Below, in pieces: positions 1-8,300 of a stretch of 42,701 bases of DNA; positions within the stretch are counted from its first letter, which is position 1, and the number at the start of each line of letters is the position of its first letter. Made by a program: the position numbers and the translations under genes. The notes beneath the pieces are model-generated. The model ran no database searches and was not told the origin of the DNA. It worked only from the letters and a program-made list of their open reading frames with translations. The DNA comes from RACS-047 sp031553855 (GTDB lineage Bacteria > Bacillota > Clostridia > Christensenellales > Pumilibacteraceae), in contig JAVBKW010000033.1 in NCBI GenBank assembly GCA_031553855.1, forward strand, positions 1 to 42,701, written 5' to 3'.

Positions 1-120
1 TGACTTAAAGGCGAGCAGATTTTAAGATTAGAAAAAGGCTTGTTTTTGCAGGGGGTAGCAGCGCTACCTACAAGAAAAAAAGACTTTTTATTGCTTAAAA
101 GATGCCGTATTTTAAGTCAA
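1..120. other. Non-coding region downstream of asd with small inverted repeats
   Basis: No gene is visible. A perfect 9-bp inverted repeat (TGACTTAAA at 1-9, TTTAAGTCA at 111-119) brackets the segment. Inside it are a 6-bp GC-containing stem (GGTAGC 54-59, GCTACC 63-68, loop AGC) and an AT-only stem (CTTAAAA 94-100, TTTTAAG 110-116). Read on the minus strand, the AT stem is followed by a T-rich stretch after the asd stop, so it may be a weak asd terminator. The window starts at base 1, so the full structure may extend further left. Confidence 0.3.
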
Positions 121-1134
121 CTAATTGATTTTACAGAGTACGCTGGCCTTTATTAAAGCTTCGGTGATCTGAACTGCGTTTGTTGCCGCGCCTTTGCGGA
201 TATTGTCGGCCACTACCCACATATTCATTCCGCTCTCTACCGACTCGTCGAGCCTTACCCTGCCGATAAATACCTCATCCTTGTTTTCGATTTCTTTGGG
301 CGTGGGGTAAACCAGGTTTGCCGTATCGTCCATAAGCACAACGCCGGGAGCGTTTTTAAGGCAGTCCATGATCCCGTCAAGAGTTACAGGTTTTTTGAAC
401 TCGACGTTTATGCTTTCGGAATGGCCATGGAAAACGGGAACGCGAACGGTAGTAGCCGTAATTTTTAAAGATTCGTCGCCTAATATTTTGCGCGTTTCCT
501 TGATCATTTTTTCTTCCTCTTTAGTATAACCGTTAGGAAGGAAAACGTCAATATGGGGGATAACGTTTCCGAAAATCGGCTTAGGGAATTTTTTAGGAGC
601 CTCGCCGTTAACTCCGTTTTTCAGGTCTTCATATCCTGCGACTCCCGCGCCGGAAACAGCCTGATAGGTAGAATAAACTATCCTTTTAATGCCGTATTTT
701 TTATGGAGCGGGGCAAGAGCGACGACCGCCTGAATAGTCGAGCAATTGGGGTTTGCAATAATGTTTTTATGCCAGCTCAAGTCGTGCGCGTTTACTTCCG
801 GAACAATGAGCGGAACTGTCGGATCCATACGCCATTGGCTGGAATTATCTACAACCACAGTGCCTTTTTTAGCAAAAACCGGAGCAAACGTCTTACTTGT
901 GCCGCCGCCCGCGCTGAAAATTGCAAAATCGATATCGTATTTAGCGATATTTTCTTCGTTTAATTCTATAACCGTATAGTCCTTACCCATAAAATTAATG
1001 GTTTTACCCGCGCTTTTAGCAGAAGCAAAGGCGTAAAAGTTGTTTATGGGAAGGTTGCGTTCCGTTAAAACTTCTAGCATTTTGTTGCCGACCATTCCGG
1101 TCGCGCCGACTACGGCAATGTTGTACTTTTTCAT
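121..1134 (-). CDS. asd: Aspartate-semialdehyde dehydrogenase
   Basis: Reduces L-aspartyl-4-phosphate to L-aspartate-4-semialdehyde with NADPH, the branch-point reaction toward lysine/diaminopimelate, threonine and methionine, in the cytosol. The 337-aa product has the usual family length. It shows an N-terminal Rossmann nucleotide-binding motif (VVGATGMVG, residues 8-16), the SAGGG stretch at 74-78, and the catalytic cysteine in NPNCST (Cys131); a GHSES motif follows later. A longer reading frame continues upstream, but the start at 1134 is chosen because the protein begins with the expected MKKYNIAVVG. A TAGGAG ribosome binding site lies about 14 nt upstream, and the extended N-terminus would be translated from riboswitch/terminator sequence. 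It stops with TAG. Expression is controlled by the lysine riboswitch and terminator immediately upstream. Confidence 0.96.
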   Translation of the reverse strand: MKKYNIAVVGATGMVGNKMLEVLTERNLPINNFYAFASAKSAGKTINFMGKDYTVIELNEENIAKYDIDFAIFSAGGGTSKTFAPVFAKKGTVVVDNSSQWRMDPTVPLIVPEVNAHDLSWHKNIIANPNCSTIQAVVALAPLHKKYGIKRIVYSTYQAVSGAGVAGYEDLKNGVNGEAPKKFPKPIFGNVIPHIDVFLPNGYTKEEEKMIKETRKILGDESLKITATTVRVPVFHGHSESINVEFKKPVTLDGIMDCLKNAPGVVLMDDTANLVYPTPKEIENKDEVFIGRVRLDESVESGMNMWVVADNIRKGAATNAVQITEALIKASVLCKIN

Positions 1135-1208
1135 AATAATATATATTCTCCTAAAAATAATTTCAAAACAAAAAAAAGGTATTTTTTTCGTATATATGTC
1201 ATAAACGC

Positions 1209-1244
1209 AAAAAAAACGACGGTCGGCATAAATACCACCGTCGT
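1209..1244 (-). terminator. Intrinsic terminator of the asd leader (riboswitch expression platform)
   Basis: A perfect 8-bp stem is formed by ACGACGGT at 1216-1223 and ACCGTCGT at 1237-1244. Read on the minus strand it is followed by a run of eight T residues (1216 down to 1209). It lies between the lysine aptamer and the asd start codon, where a transcription-attenuating terminator is expected. High lysine would favour this hairpin and stop transcription before asd. Confidence 0.85.
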
Positions 1245-1280
1245 CATCAAACCAAAATTTGCGATTCAATAAATACAATG

Positions 1281-1462
1281 GTTAATGCCCGCTCATTTGT
1301 GAACAAATGACAGTTGCAGAGTTTTAGCTTGCTGCACCCAACTAAAAACGGCGAAAAGGATAAGAGCCGTTAAAAGTTTCGGCGATGATACCCTTTCGCT
1401 GCCGCCTTTTTATCCCTTAAGGCTTAAAACGCAACTACTTATGTTCACCGCTCCTCATTAAC
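1281..1462 (-). ncRNA. Lysine riboswitch (L box)
   Basis: The minus-strand leader matches the lysine aptamer in order. It has GAGGAGCG followed by AAGTA after the P1 strand, an AAAGGGTATCATCGCCGAA core segment, and a late GGGTGCAGCAAGCTAAAAC stretch. Near the 3' end is a hairpin (TCATTTGTTCACAAATGA) followed by GCGGGCATTAAC. P1 closes the aptamer by pairing GTTAATG (1456-1462) with CATTAAC (1281-1287). The family is known to repress lysine biosynthesis and transport genes when lysine is bound. Its position between a strong promoter and a terminator before asd matches that role. The call was made by eye from conserved core sequence rather than by a covariance model. Confidence 0.9.
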
Positions 1463-1470
1463 TTGTTGTA

Positions 1471-1499
1471 ATATTACCATATATAAACATATATGTCAA
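1471..1499 (-). promoter_or_regulatory. Sigma-A promoter for the lysine riboswitch-asd transcript
   Basis: On the minus strand, TTGACA (1499-1494) and TAATAT (1476-1471) are separated by exactly 17 nt. The start of transcription is expected near 1464, just before the riboswitch P1 strand at 1462. Confidence 0.8.
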
Positions 1500-1609
1500 A
1501 TAAAAAAAGTATATAATCATAAATGCCAAATATTTTCTTTTTTCATTTTTTCTTTTTAGTTTTATATTTTAACCGCTCTGCTTTTTTTCTTTAAACCGCT
1601 GAAAATCAA

Positions 1610-1638
1610 TTGTATTTAAACGTGAAATAGTTTATAAT
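1610..1638 (+). promoter_or_regulatory. Promoter giving a probably leaderless mRNA for the M20 amidohydrolase
   Basis: TTGTAT (1610-1615) and a perfect TATAAT (1633-1638) are separated by 17 nt. The A of the ATG at 1645 is the seventh base after the -10 box, where RNA synthesis would normally begin. No Shine-Dalgarno sequence is present before the ATG. Confidence 0.65.
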
Positions 1639-1644
1639 TGTAGT

Positions 1645-2748
1645 ATGGAAATTTCCGACCGCATAAAGATGCGCAAAAATCAAATCACAAAGCTTAGGCG
1701 GGATCTTCACCAGATACCCGAAGTAAGCGAAAAGGAATTCGATACCTGCGCTTATATCAAGAAATATTTGTCGGGTAAAGGGTATAAAGTCCGCCAAATA
1801 CTCACCGGGCTAATATGCGACGTAGCCGGTAAAAATAATAAGCATACCGTTGCTTTACGCTGCGATATCGACGCTTTGCCGATAAAGGAAAGGACCGGTG
1901 CATTTTATCAATCCGTAAACGGCTGTATGCATGCCTGCGGGCACGACGGCCATACGGCAATGCTGCTGACTGTCGCTGATATATTGGCTGAAGAAAAGCC
2001 TTCCTGCAACGTGCGCCTGATATTCCAGTTCGGCGAAGAGGGCAGCGGCGGCGCGCATGTTATGATAGAAAAAGGCGTTTTGAACGGCGTTGATGAAATT
2101 TACGCGATACACTTAAATCCCTCGCTCGAAAAAGGCAAAATTGCGACGACGGACGGCGCGATGTTTGCCGGAGCCGTTGAATTCAATATTGAGTTTGAAG
2201 GATTATCGAGCCATTGTGCGGAGCCTGAAAAGGGGCGGGACGTTATAAAGGCGCTCAATATGTTTTTGTCAAAATGCGGGCAGGTCAATGCAAGGCACAA
2301 AAACAATTCGCTTTTTCATGTTGGCAAAATCGAAGCGGGGGTTGCCAGAAACGTCGTGGCTTCAAGCGCAAGGCTGTACTGCACCTTAAGGTTTTTTGAC
2401 TTTGCAGCCCAAGAAGAAATTATGATGAACCTTGCGCGGCTTTTAGTGGAAACTGATAACGAATTTAAAACAAACCACCGCATAATTGTGGAGCCTGTTT
2501 ATTCGCCGCTTATCAATTCGCCGTCCGCAGTCGCCAAAATCAAACGGCTTATACCGCAGATTGAGGATTGCGCGCCCAAATTTACCGCAGAAGACTTCGG
2601 CGCATATACGGAAAAAATTCCCGGCTGTATGGTTTGGCTCGGAACTAAGGATGAAAAGTATTTTTCGCCGCTGCACTCGGATACTTTCGATTTTGACGAA
2701 ACGGCTCTGTTGTTCGGCGTAGAGTTTTTCTGTAAATTGATTTTTTAA
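1645..2748 (+). CDS. M20-family (M20D type) metallo-amidohydrolase
   Basis: A zinc-dependent cytosolic hydrolase that removes an acyl group from an N-acyl amino acid or related amide. The 367-aa length suits the M20D/amidohydrolase subfamily. Visible are RCDIDALPI (about 72-80), the metal-binding HACGHDGH (97-104), the catalytic Glu pair in FGEEGSGGA (about 129-137) and YAIHLNP (about 153-159), followed by the lid domain. The start at 1645 gives the canonical RRDLHQIPEVSE N-terminus. It has no ribosome binding site and fits a leaderless transcript. It is divergent from riboswitch-controlled asd. Some M20D enzymes are N-acetyl-diaminopimelate deacetylases of the lysine pathway, which would make this neighbour logical. 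Hippurate- or indole-acetyl-amino-acid-hydrolase-like activity is equally possible, so the substrate is left open. Confidence 0.85.
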   Translation: MEISDRIKMRKNQITKLRRDLHQIPEVSEKEFDTCAYIKKYLSGKGYKVRQILTGLICDVAGKNNKHTVALRCDIDALPIKERTGAFYQSVNGCMHACGHDGHTAMLLTVADILAEEKPSCNVRLIFQFGEEGSGGAHVMIEKGVLNGVDEIYAIHLNPSLEKGKIATTDGAMFAGAVEFNIEFEGLSSHCAEPEKGRDVIKALNMFLSKCGQVNARHKNNSLFHVGKIEAGVARNVVASSARLYCTLRFFDFAAQEEIMMNLARLLVETDNEFKTNHRIIVEPVYSPLINSPSAVAKIKRLIPQIEDCAPKFTAEDFGAYTEKIPGCMVWLGTKDEKYFSPLHSDTFDFDETALLFGVEFFCKLIF

Positions 2749-2753
2749 TATTA

Positions 2754-2783
2754 TTGACATTTTATTTACTATAAGCGAAATAT
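2754..2783 (+). promoter_or_regulatory. Possible promoter upstream of the membrane protein gene
   Basis: A perfect TTGACA (2754-2759) lies just after the stop of the amidohydrolase gene, with a weak -10 candidate AAATAT (2778-2783) at 18-nt spacing. Only the -35 box is convincing. Confidence 0.35.
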
Positions 2784-2825
2784 ATGAGGTAATTTTAGCG
2801 CAAAAGTAAAAGGAGTTTTAAAGGA

Positions 2826-4103
2826 ATGGCTCAGAAAAAAGGACTTATCTACCGTTTAACAATGGGTAAAGACAATTTGCCGGATTTTACGCCGGACAAG
2901 CTGCCCGGCACCCGTTTTCAGGTTTTTAAAGACGTATTTTTCGGAAGGATAGGCGCGATGGTCAAAATCAATCTTTTGGTTTTGTTGTTTGCGCTTCCGC
3001 TTATTGTCGTTATATTTTTTGGATACATGACAAAGTCGATAGATTCAGGGCTTATTACCCAAAATCAGGGCGGCTTGCCTTTTCCGGTCGTTGAAGATGC
3101 TTCAGAAATAATGCAATACCGCAATTTTGTACTTAATATGCAAATGTATGTTTTTATGATACCGGCAATTGTAATATTGTTTATCGGGCTCTCGGGCGCG
3201 TTTTATGTTATGCGGCGGTTCGTTTGGGCGGAAGGCGTAGGAGTTGCGTCGCATTTTTTCCACGGAATAAAGGCTAACTGGTTGCCGTTCTTTATATCTT
3301 CACTCTTTTTGGCCATATCTTTCGTCATGGTAATGTTTAATATTTCGGCATATAATTTTTTGGAAATGAACGCCATTTTTAAGGTTATCGGGCTTTCCGT
3401 AACAATAATCGCATTTGTACTGCTTATTTGCATGGCGATATTCCTCACAACCCAGGCCGTAACATATAAGCTGAAAATGATACCTTTAATAAAAAACAGT
3501 TTTTTATTCGCTATCGCACTGCTTCCTTTAAATATTATTATGCTTATTTTAAGCGTCGTTCCGTTTATATTGCTTTATTTATTAATGGGCGTACAAATGC
3601 TGAATATGATAGTCATAATGATATTGCTGCTTGTCGGTTTTTCATACGTGATCCTTTTGTGGACTGTTTACGCGCATTGGGCATACGACAGATTTATCAA
3701 CGACAGGGTTGAGGGCGCGGTCAAAAACCGCGGTATGTATGTGATGACGGAGGAAGAAAAGAGGGCGAGAAAAGAAAAGTCTTTACTTTCTAAAAACATA
3801 CGCTTCAACAATCCGGCTTATATCAATAAGGAAATAAGCTCTATTGACGAGGGCGCGACCTTTACTCCGCTGTCCCCGACTTTTTCAAGAGCCGACCTTG
3901 AAAAGCTGGCTGAAGAAAAGGCCATAGTGAAAAAGGAAATAGACGCGGAATTCGGCGAAACCGCGCCGGAACCTGCTCCCGCGCCGCAGAAAAAAGCCGA
4001 GATAAAAAAGGCGCCGGAAAAGCATAAGCCCGAGCTTTCCGAGCTTCAGCCAAAAAACACAAAAAGCAAGGCAAGCTTTTCAAGAACCATAAAAAAGAAA
4101 TAA
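2826..4103 (+). CDS. Polytopic membrane protein, possibly DUF624/YesL-like
   Basis: A 425-aa protein with a cytosolic-looking N-terminus of about 45 residues. About six hydrophobic segments follow (roughly residues 46-66, 103-125, 153-178, 185-212, 220-245, 248-275). The long C-terminal tail, from about 290, is charged and rich in Lys, Glu, Pro and Ala. The stretch after the second segment (GAFYVMRRFVWAEGVGVASH then FHGIKANWLPF) resembles DUF624 proteins, where a basic loop follows the second helix; this is a weak family match. The function is unknown; small-molecule transport or membrane organisation would be guesses. AGGAG at 2811-2815 serves the ATG at 2826. The stop is one base before the GTG of the broken methyltransferase, so the two were translationally coupled. 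Confidence 0.7.
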   Translation: MAQKKGLIYRLTMGKDNLPDFTPDKLPGTRFQVFKDVFFGRIGAMVKINLLVLLFALPLIVVIFFGYMTKSIDSGLITQNQGGLPFPVVEDASEIMQYRNFVLNMQMYVFMIPAIVILFIGLSGAFYVMRRFVWAEGVGVASHFFHGIKANWLPFFISSLFLAISFVMVMFNISAYNFLEMNAIFKVIGLSVTIIAFVLLICMAIFLTTQAVTYKLKMIPLIKNSFLFAIALLPLNIIMLILSVVPFILLYLLMGVQMLNMIVIMILLLVGFSYVILLWTVYAHWAYDRFINDRVEGAVKNRGMYVMTEEEKRARKEKSLLSKNIRFNNPAYINKEISSIDEGATFTPLSPTFSRADLEKLAEEKAIVKKEIDAEFGETAPEPAPAPQKKAEIKKAPEKHKPELSELQPKNTKSKASFSRTIKKK

Positions 4104-4104
4104 A

Positions 4105-4818
4105 GTGTACAGGATCCTTTCAAAATTTTATGATCAGTTTATGTCGGACGTCAACTAGGATCAATGGGCCGGCTATGTTTGTTCTTTTTTAGAAAACCGC
4201 ACCTGCGGCGTAGATATGGGCTGCGGGTCGGGAAGGTTTACCGTAAATTTTCAAAAAAGAGGCTATGACGTTTACGGGGTTGATAAAAGTCCCGAAATGC
4301 TCAATATGGCCGTAAGGTATGCAAAAAATTGCGGGGCTGACGTGCGGTATGTATTAGGCTACGTTTTAAATTTTAAATTTATAAAGCCGCCTCAGAATGT
4401 GACGGCGATGTGCGACACGTTTAACTATATCAAAGACCCATATCCGGCGTTTAAAAACATTTACAATTCGCTGGAATGCGGCGGGATATTCATATTTGAT
4501 ATCAGCACAGAGTACAAATTGATTCAAATTTTAGGTAATAACACATATTCCGACACGCGTGACGATATAACTTATATATGGAATAATTTTCTGGATAAAA
4601 AACTCACCAAAGTCGATATGGAGCTGACTTTTTTTGAAAAGGAAGGCCTGCTTTATAAAAAAAGCGTGGAAAAGCAATGCCAATATGTCCATAATACTGA
4701 AAAACTGCTCAGCTTATTGAAGGATGCCGGTTTTGAGGCGGAGGTTTATTCGGGTATGAGTAAGCTTAGGGCTAAGCCTACAGATGAACGCGTGCATTTT
4801 GTCGCCGTTAAAAAGTAA
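4105..4818 (+). pseudogene. Class I SAM-dependent methyltransferase interrupted by an in-frame amber codon
   Basis: Read from GTG at 4105, the frame encodes a normal methyltransferase N-terminus (YDQFMSDVN, then a stop, then DQWAGYVCSFLE). It continues without a frameshift into SAM motif I (DMGCGSGRFTVNF) and to the stop at 4816-4818. The TAG at 4156-4158 sits where this family usually has Tyr (VNYDQW), one base from TAC or TAT. Known methyltransferases of this type carry the first beta strand and preceding helix upstream of motif I. The only intact reading frame starts at the ATG at 4216, exactly at motif I, and would lack those elements. Neighbouring genes (asd, pcrA, def) end in TAG, so TAG appears to be a real stop here. 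It is called a pseudogene or single-base nonsense allele; a sequencing error is the main alternative. The substrate is unknown. Confidence 0.75.
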
Positions 4819-4828
4819 AGGTAAATGA

Positions 4829-6592
4829 ATGGCAAAAATAACTGAACTAAAAAATAATTCCGGCGAATATTTCGACCGCGCCGTAAAAAAAGCTGATAAA
4901 GGCGATCTTTTAGGATGCCTTGATCTTCTTTGGACCGCTCAAAATAACCTTAAGGGCGACGAGGTGGACGAGGATCTGGATATTCGTCTTGAAATCGCCG
5001 AAACTTACGCGAATATGGGGCTATATGTTGAATCAAACCGGTTCTACTTAAATATGCTCTCCTATGATTATTGCATTGATGAAACATTATTTGGGCTTAT
5101 CCGCAATTTTCTGCTGCTTGATAACACTTCTGCAACGCTTTTTTACATAGAAATGGGCATAAAAGAAGAAATTTTCGACGAGGAGTTCGATATGAATTCT
5201 CTCCTTGGCGATATCGTTCCTGAAAAAAAACTAAAGCTTTTAAAAAAAGACGACGGCGAATATGTACTTCAGGTGGCAAAGCAGCTGATGGTCAATAATG
5301 ATGTTGAATATTCGCGCCAAATGCTTAAAACGGTTTTGCCTGAAAGCGACTACTATACGGAAGCGCTCAATTGCTTAAGCTTTATAGAAATGAGCGAGGG
5401 CAATTACGATAAGTGTTTTGAATACTGCAACGCCGTCTTAGAAAAAGAGCCGGATAATTTTGCGGCATTGACTAACAAACTCGTTACTTTAAACTTATCG
5501 GGAAAAAGCATAGAAGCCGGTGTGATAACCGCTGAGATATGCGGTATGGATATAAAATCATTGCCTGAGCTTGTGCGTTTATGCATATGCTTTGCCGAAA
5601 CGGGCAACAGCGTTTTAACAAAAAAGTATTCGGATATGGTGATCGAACGCAATCCCTACAATAAAGAGATTGGGATTATAAATGCGCTTGCAAATTACAA
5701 TATCGGAAACACAGATACGGCTAAAGCTGCCGCTACAAGACTGAACATTGTTTATCCAGATGATTTAAAGGTTAAAATATGTTCTGATAAGATTTTTTCC
5801 GCGTCAAAAGGCGATCTGTTTGAGCTGCGCTGCGATATAAACGAAAGCGAGTATGTTTATATTTGCGACACTGTTAAGGAAATACTGTCTAGATTCAGCA
5901 GCACGATCGAGCTGCTGGAGCTTTTTGAGCTCGACAACCGGTTTTTTATTTACGTGTCCGGAATACTAAGCGAGGGGCGCAATAGTGTGCTCATCGACTC
6001 AATCAACAGATTATTGAACCAAAGCTTTGACGGCGGCTTTTTAGTTAAAGATCTTTTGTCCGACCCGCTTCTACCGGTAACGTCGAAGAAAAACCTCTTT
6101 TATCACGCATTAATTACGGAAAACTACCTAAATACTCCGGTCGTCGTCAATAATATCGCGCGTTGGTTCAATCCGTATTTTGAAAACTACGATTTCCGCA
6201 GCAAATATTTGAAATCTGCATATTACAAAGTTTTTGCCTCGCTTGCGTTTTTAGAAGACGGTTTTGAACGCAAGCTTAAAACCTCATTTAAAAAAATCGC
6301 GGCGGCTTTAATAGAAAAATTCGGCGCAAGATATAAATTCAACGACAACGCTGCGGCGGCATTTATCGCATATAAATCTAAAATAAACGTTATATTTTCT
6401 AAAACCGAATACTGCTGCGAGGTTTTTGATTGCGACCGCGGTATTTTCGAGCAGTATGAAACGGCCGTTACCGAGATTTTGAATACTCAGAAAAAAGGAC
6501 AAAAGAAAGAACGTTCCGGAACGGAAAATGCAAAGAAAACTGTTGACTTATTTAAAAAATCAGTTAAAAAGGAAGAAAAAAGCGAAAGATAA
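4829..6592 (+). CDS. Large tetratricopeptide-like repeat protein of unknown function
   Basis: A 587-aa soluble, acidic protein with no signal peptide or membrane segment. The N-terminal half (about 10-330) is built of helical hairpins resembling TPR units, for example YFDRAVKKADKGDLLGCLDL, IAETYANMGLYVESNRFYLN, ALNCLSFIEMSEGNYDKCFE and VLEKEPDNFAALTNKLVTLN. The C-terminal half has no repeat or catalytic motif I can name and ends in a highly basic, lysine-rich tail (about 555-587). It most likely acts as a protein-interaction scaffold. It is 10 nt downstream of the methyltransferase pseudogene with AAAGGT before its ATG, and it lies 39 nt upstream of another helical unknown. The three genes probably form one transcript. 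I do not recognise a named family. Confidence 0.75.
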   Translation: MAKITELKNNSGEYFDRAVKKADKGDLLGCLDLLWTAQNNLKGDEVDEDLDIRLEIAETYANMGLYVESNRFYLNMLSYDYCIDETLFGLIRNFLLLDNTSATLFYIEMGIKEEIFDEEFDMNSLLGDIVPEKKLKLLKKDDGEYVLQVAKQLMVNNDVEYSRQMLKTVLPESDYYTEALNCLSFIEMSEGNYDKCFEYCNAVLEKEPDNFAALTNKLVTLNLSGKSIEAGVITAEICGMDIKSLPELVRLCICFAETGNSVLTKKYSDMVIERNPYNKEIGIINALANYNIGNTDTAKAAATRLNIVYPDDLKVKICSDKIFSASKGDLFELRCDINESEYVYICDTVKEILSRFSSTIELLELFELDNRFFIYVSGILSEGRNSVLIDSINRLLNQSFDGGFLVKDLLSDPLLPVTSKKNLFYHALITENYLNTPVVVNNIARWFNPYFENYDFRSKYLKSAYYKVFASLAFLEDGFERKLKTSFKKIAAALIEKFGARYKFNDNAAAAFIAYKSKINVIFSKTEYCCEVFDCDRGIFEQYETAVTEILNTQKKGQKKERSGTENAKKTVDLFKKSVKKEEKSER

Positions 6593-6631
6593 TATACAGC
6601 AGTATGTTTTTTAACTAAGGAGGCCGTTATA

Positions 6632-7441
6632 ATGATCGATTTTGATAAAATGTTTGAAAGGTATCTTACGCAGTGGTATGCAAAACACGCATCCGACTTT
6701 GAAAACATAGAAGAAATGGAAGAAAAGATGCAGGACGTTTTTGAGATGTGGTCAAAAACGCCTTTGAAAGAGCTGAATAATCAATCTCCGGCGGGATATT
6801 TTGAGAGCATATCCTCTGCCGATACGCTGATCAAAATGCTTATCGAGTCCTCGGCCGGTGAGATGAGCCCCAGTATGCTTTTAACCGAACGAATATCGGC
6901 TGTTAAGGAATGCGCAGAAGGGTTAAAAGAAATAATCAGCGGAAATTTTTCCGTGAATCTGAAAATGACGGCTGTAAATTTATTAAACGATACGGGAGCC
7001 GCGCAGCCTTTTGAAATTTATGCCGGATGGATAACGGCTGAGGAAATCGACGAATCGCTTAAAGAGCTTGCCGTTGAAATGCTATCGGATAACGCAGACG
7101 CGGCCGCGCCGTTTTTATTTCCCCAAATCAATTCCGCTAAGTTGAATGAAAAAATCAACATCGCGGAAGTGTTGTGCAACGCAAAAAGAGACGAACGCAC
7201 GTTTATGCTTTTAAAGGAACTGTTTGAGTCGAAAATCAATACGCCGCTGGTTGCGGGGTATCTTGGCAAATACGGCGACGAAAGGGCGGCTGGGCTGCTT
7301 TATCCCGCACTTTCCGACTGCAATTATTTTGAATATATCGAAATCAAGAACGCTATCGAGCGGCTTGGCGGCATAGTCGAGGATGAACGCGATTTTACGG
7401 ACGACCCGTATTATAAGGCAATAAAAGGCGTATCTTATTAA
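6632..7441 (+). CDS. Uncharacterised helical, HEAT-like protein
   Basis: A 269-aa acidic cytosolic protein with no signal sequence or membrane helix. The middle and C-terminal parts read as paired amphipathic helices reminiscent of HEAT/adaptor repeats, with segments such as LKMTAVNLLNDTGA, LKELAVEMLSDNADAAAPFL and VAGYLGKYGDERAAGLLYPA. No catalytic residues stand out. A very strong AAGGAGG ribosome binding site at 6617-6623 precedes the ATG at 6632, suggesting high translation. It follows the TPR-like gene in the same direction, and the pair may be partners. The product is not recognised. Confidence 0.75.
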   Translation: MIDFDKMFERYLTQWYAKHASDFENIEEMEEKMQDVFEMWSKTPLKELNNQSPAGYFESISSADTLIKMLIESSAGEMSPSMLLTERISAVKECAEGLKEIISGNFSVNLKMTAVNLLNDTGAAQPFEIYAGWITAEEIDESLKELAVEMLSDNADAAAPFLFPQINSAKLNEKINIAEVLCNAKRDERTFMLLKELFESKINTPLVAGYLGKYGDERAAGLLYPALSDCNYFEYIEIKNAIERLGGIVEDERDFTDDPYYKAIKGVSY

Positions 7442-7519
7442 GGTAACGCTAAAATAAATATTTGTTCATCGCTTTCTCAATATAAGTCTAAAAATCTTAA
7501 AGGAAAAACTGTAAGAGTA

Positions 7520-8251
7520 ATGGAAAAAAGAATCATATCGCTTGAAATGGTAAAATCAAACCGCGAATTCCGCACCTTGATCGATACGGCAAATAACAAT
7601 TTAGAGGTTATGGGCTATACCGAGCATGGCTTAAGGCATGTTGGATACGTGTCAAAGACGACGGCGAATATTCTGCGCGAGCTTGGGTATAACGACAGGA
7701 CGGTTGAGCTGGGCGCGATTGCCGGATGGATACACGACATCGGAAACGCAATAAACCGCAAAAACCACGGTCAAAGCGGGGCGTACCTTGCTTATGACTG
7801 CCTTATGCGTATGAGAATGGATTCAGCCGAGGTAGCCCAAATAATCGGTGCTATTGGAAATCATGAGGAAGAAACCGGCGTTCCGGTCAATCCGATAAGC
7901 GCCGCTCTTATTATCGCGGACAAATCCGACGCGCATCGTTCAAGAGTAAGAAAAAAACAGATCGACGCAAGCGATATTCACGACCGCGTGAATATGTCGA
8001 TTCAAAAAAACTATATTTCGATAGACTTCAATAAAAAAATCATACGCCTCGTCATTTTTATGGACACTACCAGCGCGACTATGGAATATTTGCAGATATA
8101 TTTGACGCGCGTTATACTGTGCGAAAAAGCCGCAAGCTATTTAGGCTGCGATTTTGAACTTATAATCAATAATTCGGTCATCAACCGCCATAAGGCGATA
8201 AAGCCGTCCGTAAAACTGGAGGAAGGCGAGAAGGAAGTCTCGGAGTCTTAA
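7520..8251 (+). CDS. HD-domain phosphohydrolase
   Basis: A 243-aa member of the HD superfamily, metal-dependent phosphohydrolases that often act on nucleotides or cyclic dinucleotides. Metal-binding residues appear in the expected order: His40 in GLRHVGY, His72-Asp73 in GWIHDIGN, His83 in KNHGQSG, His115 in GNHEEE and Asp134 in IADKSDAH. The H...HD...H...H...D spacing and the NHEE and ADKSDAHR motifs are typical of stand-alone HD proteins in Clostridia. The exact substrate cannot be read from sequence. No GYP motif or RelA-type synthetase domain is present. A purine-rich AAAGGAAAA lies about 15 nt before the ATG. The gene is 78 nt after the preceding one and upstream of the YkvI-like gene. 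Confidence 0.85.
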   Translation: MEKRIISLEMVKSNREFRTLIDTANNNLEVMGYTEHGLRHVGYVSKTTANILRELGYNDRTVELGAIAGWIHDIGNAINRKNHGQSGAYLAYDCLMRMRMDSAEVAQIIGAIGNHEEETGVPVNPISAALIIADKSDAHRSRVRKKQIDASDIHDRVNMSIQKNYISIDFNKKIIRLVIFMDTTSATMEYLQIYLTRVILCEKAASYLGCDFELIINNSVINRHKAIKPSVKLEEGEKEVSES

Positions 8252-8300
8252 CGCTCCTTTACGATTTGTCCAAAATAACATAGCAATAAGAATAATTCGG

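Noticed and set aside
121..1278. Longer asd frame with an extra 48-residue N-terminus
   Set aside because: The extension is translated from the riboswitch terminator and leader. The ATG at 1134 with TAGGAG gives the standard N-terminus.
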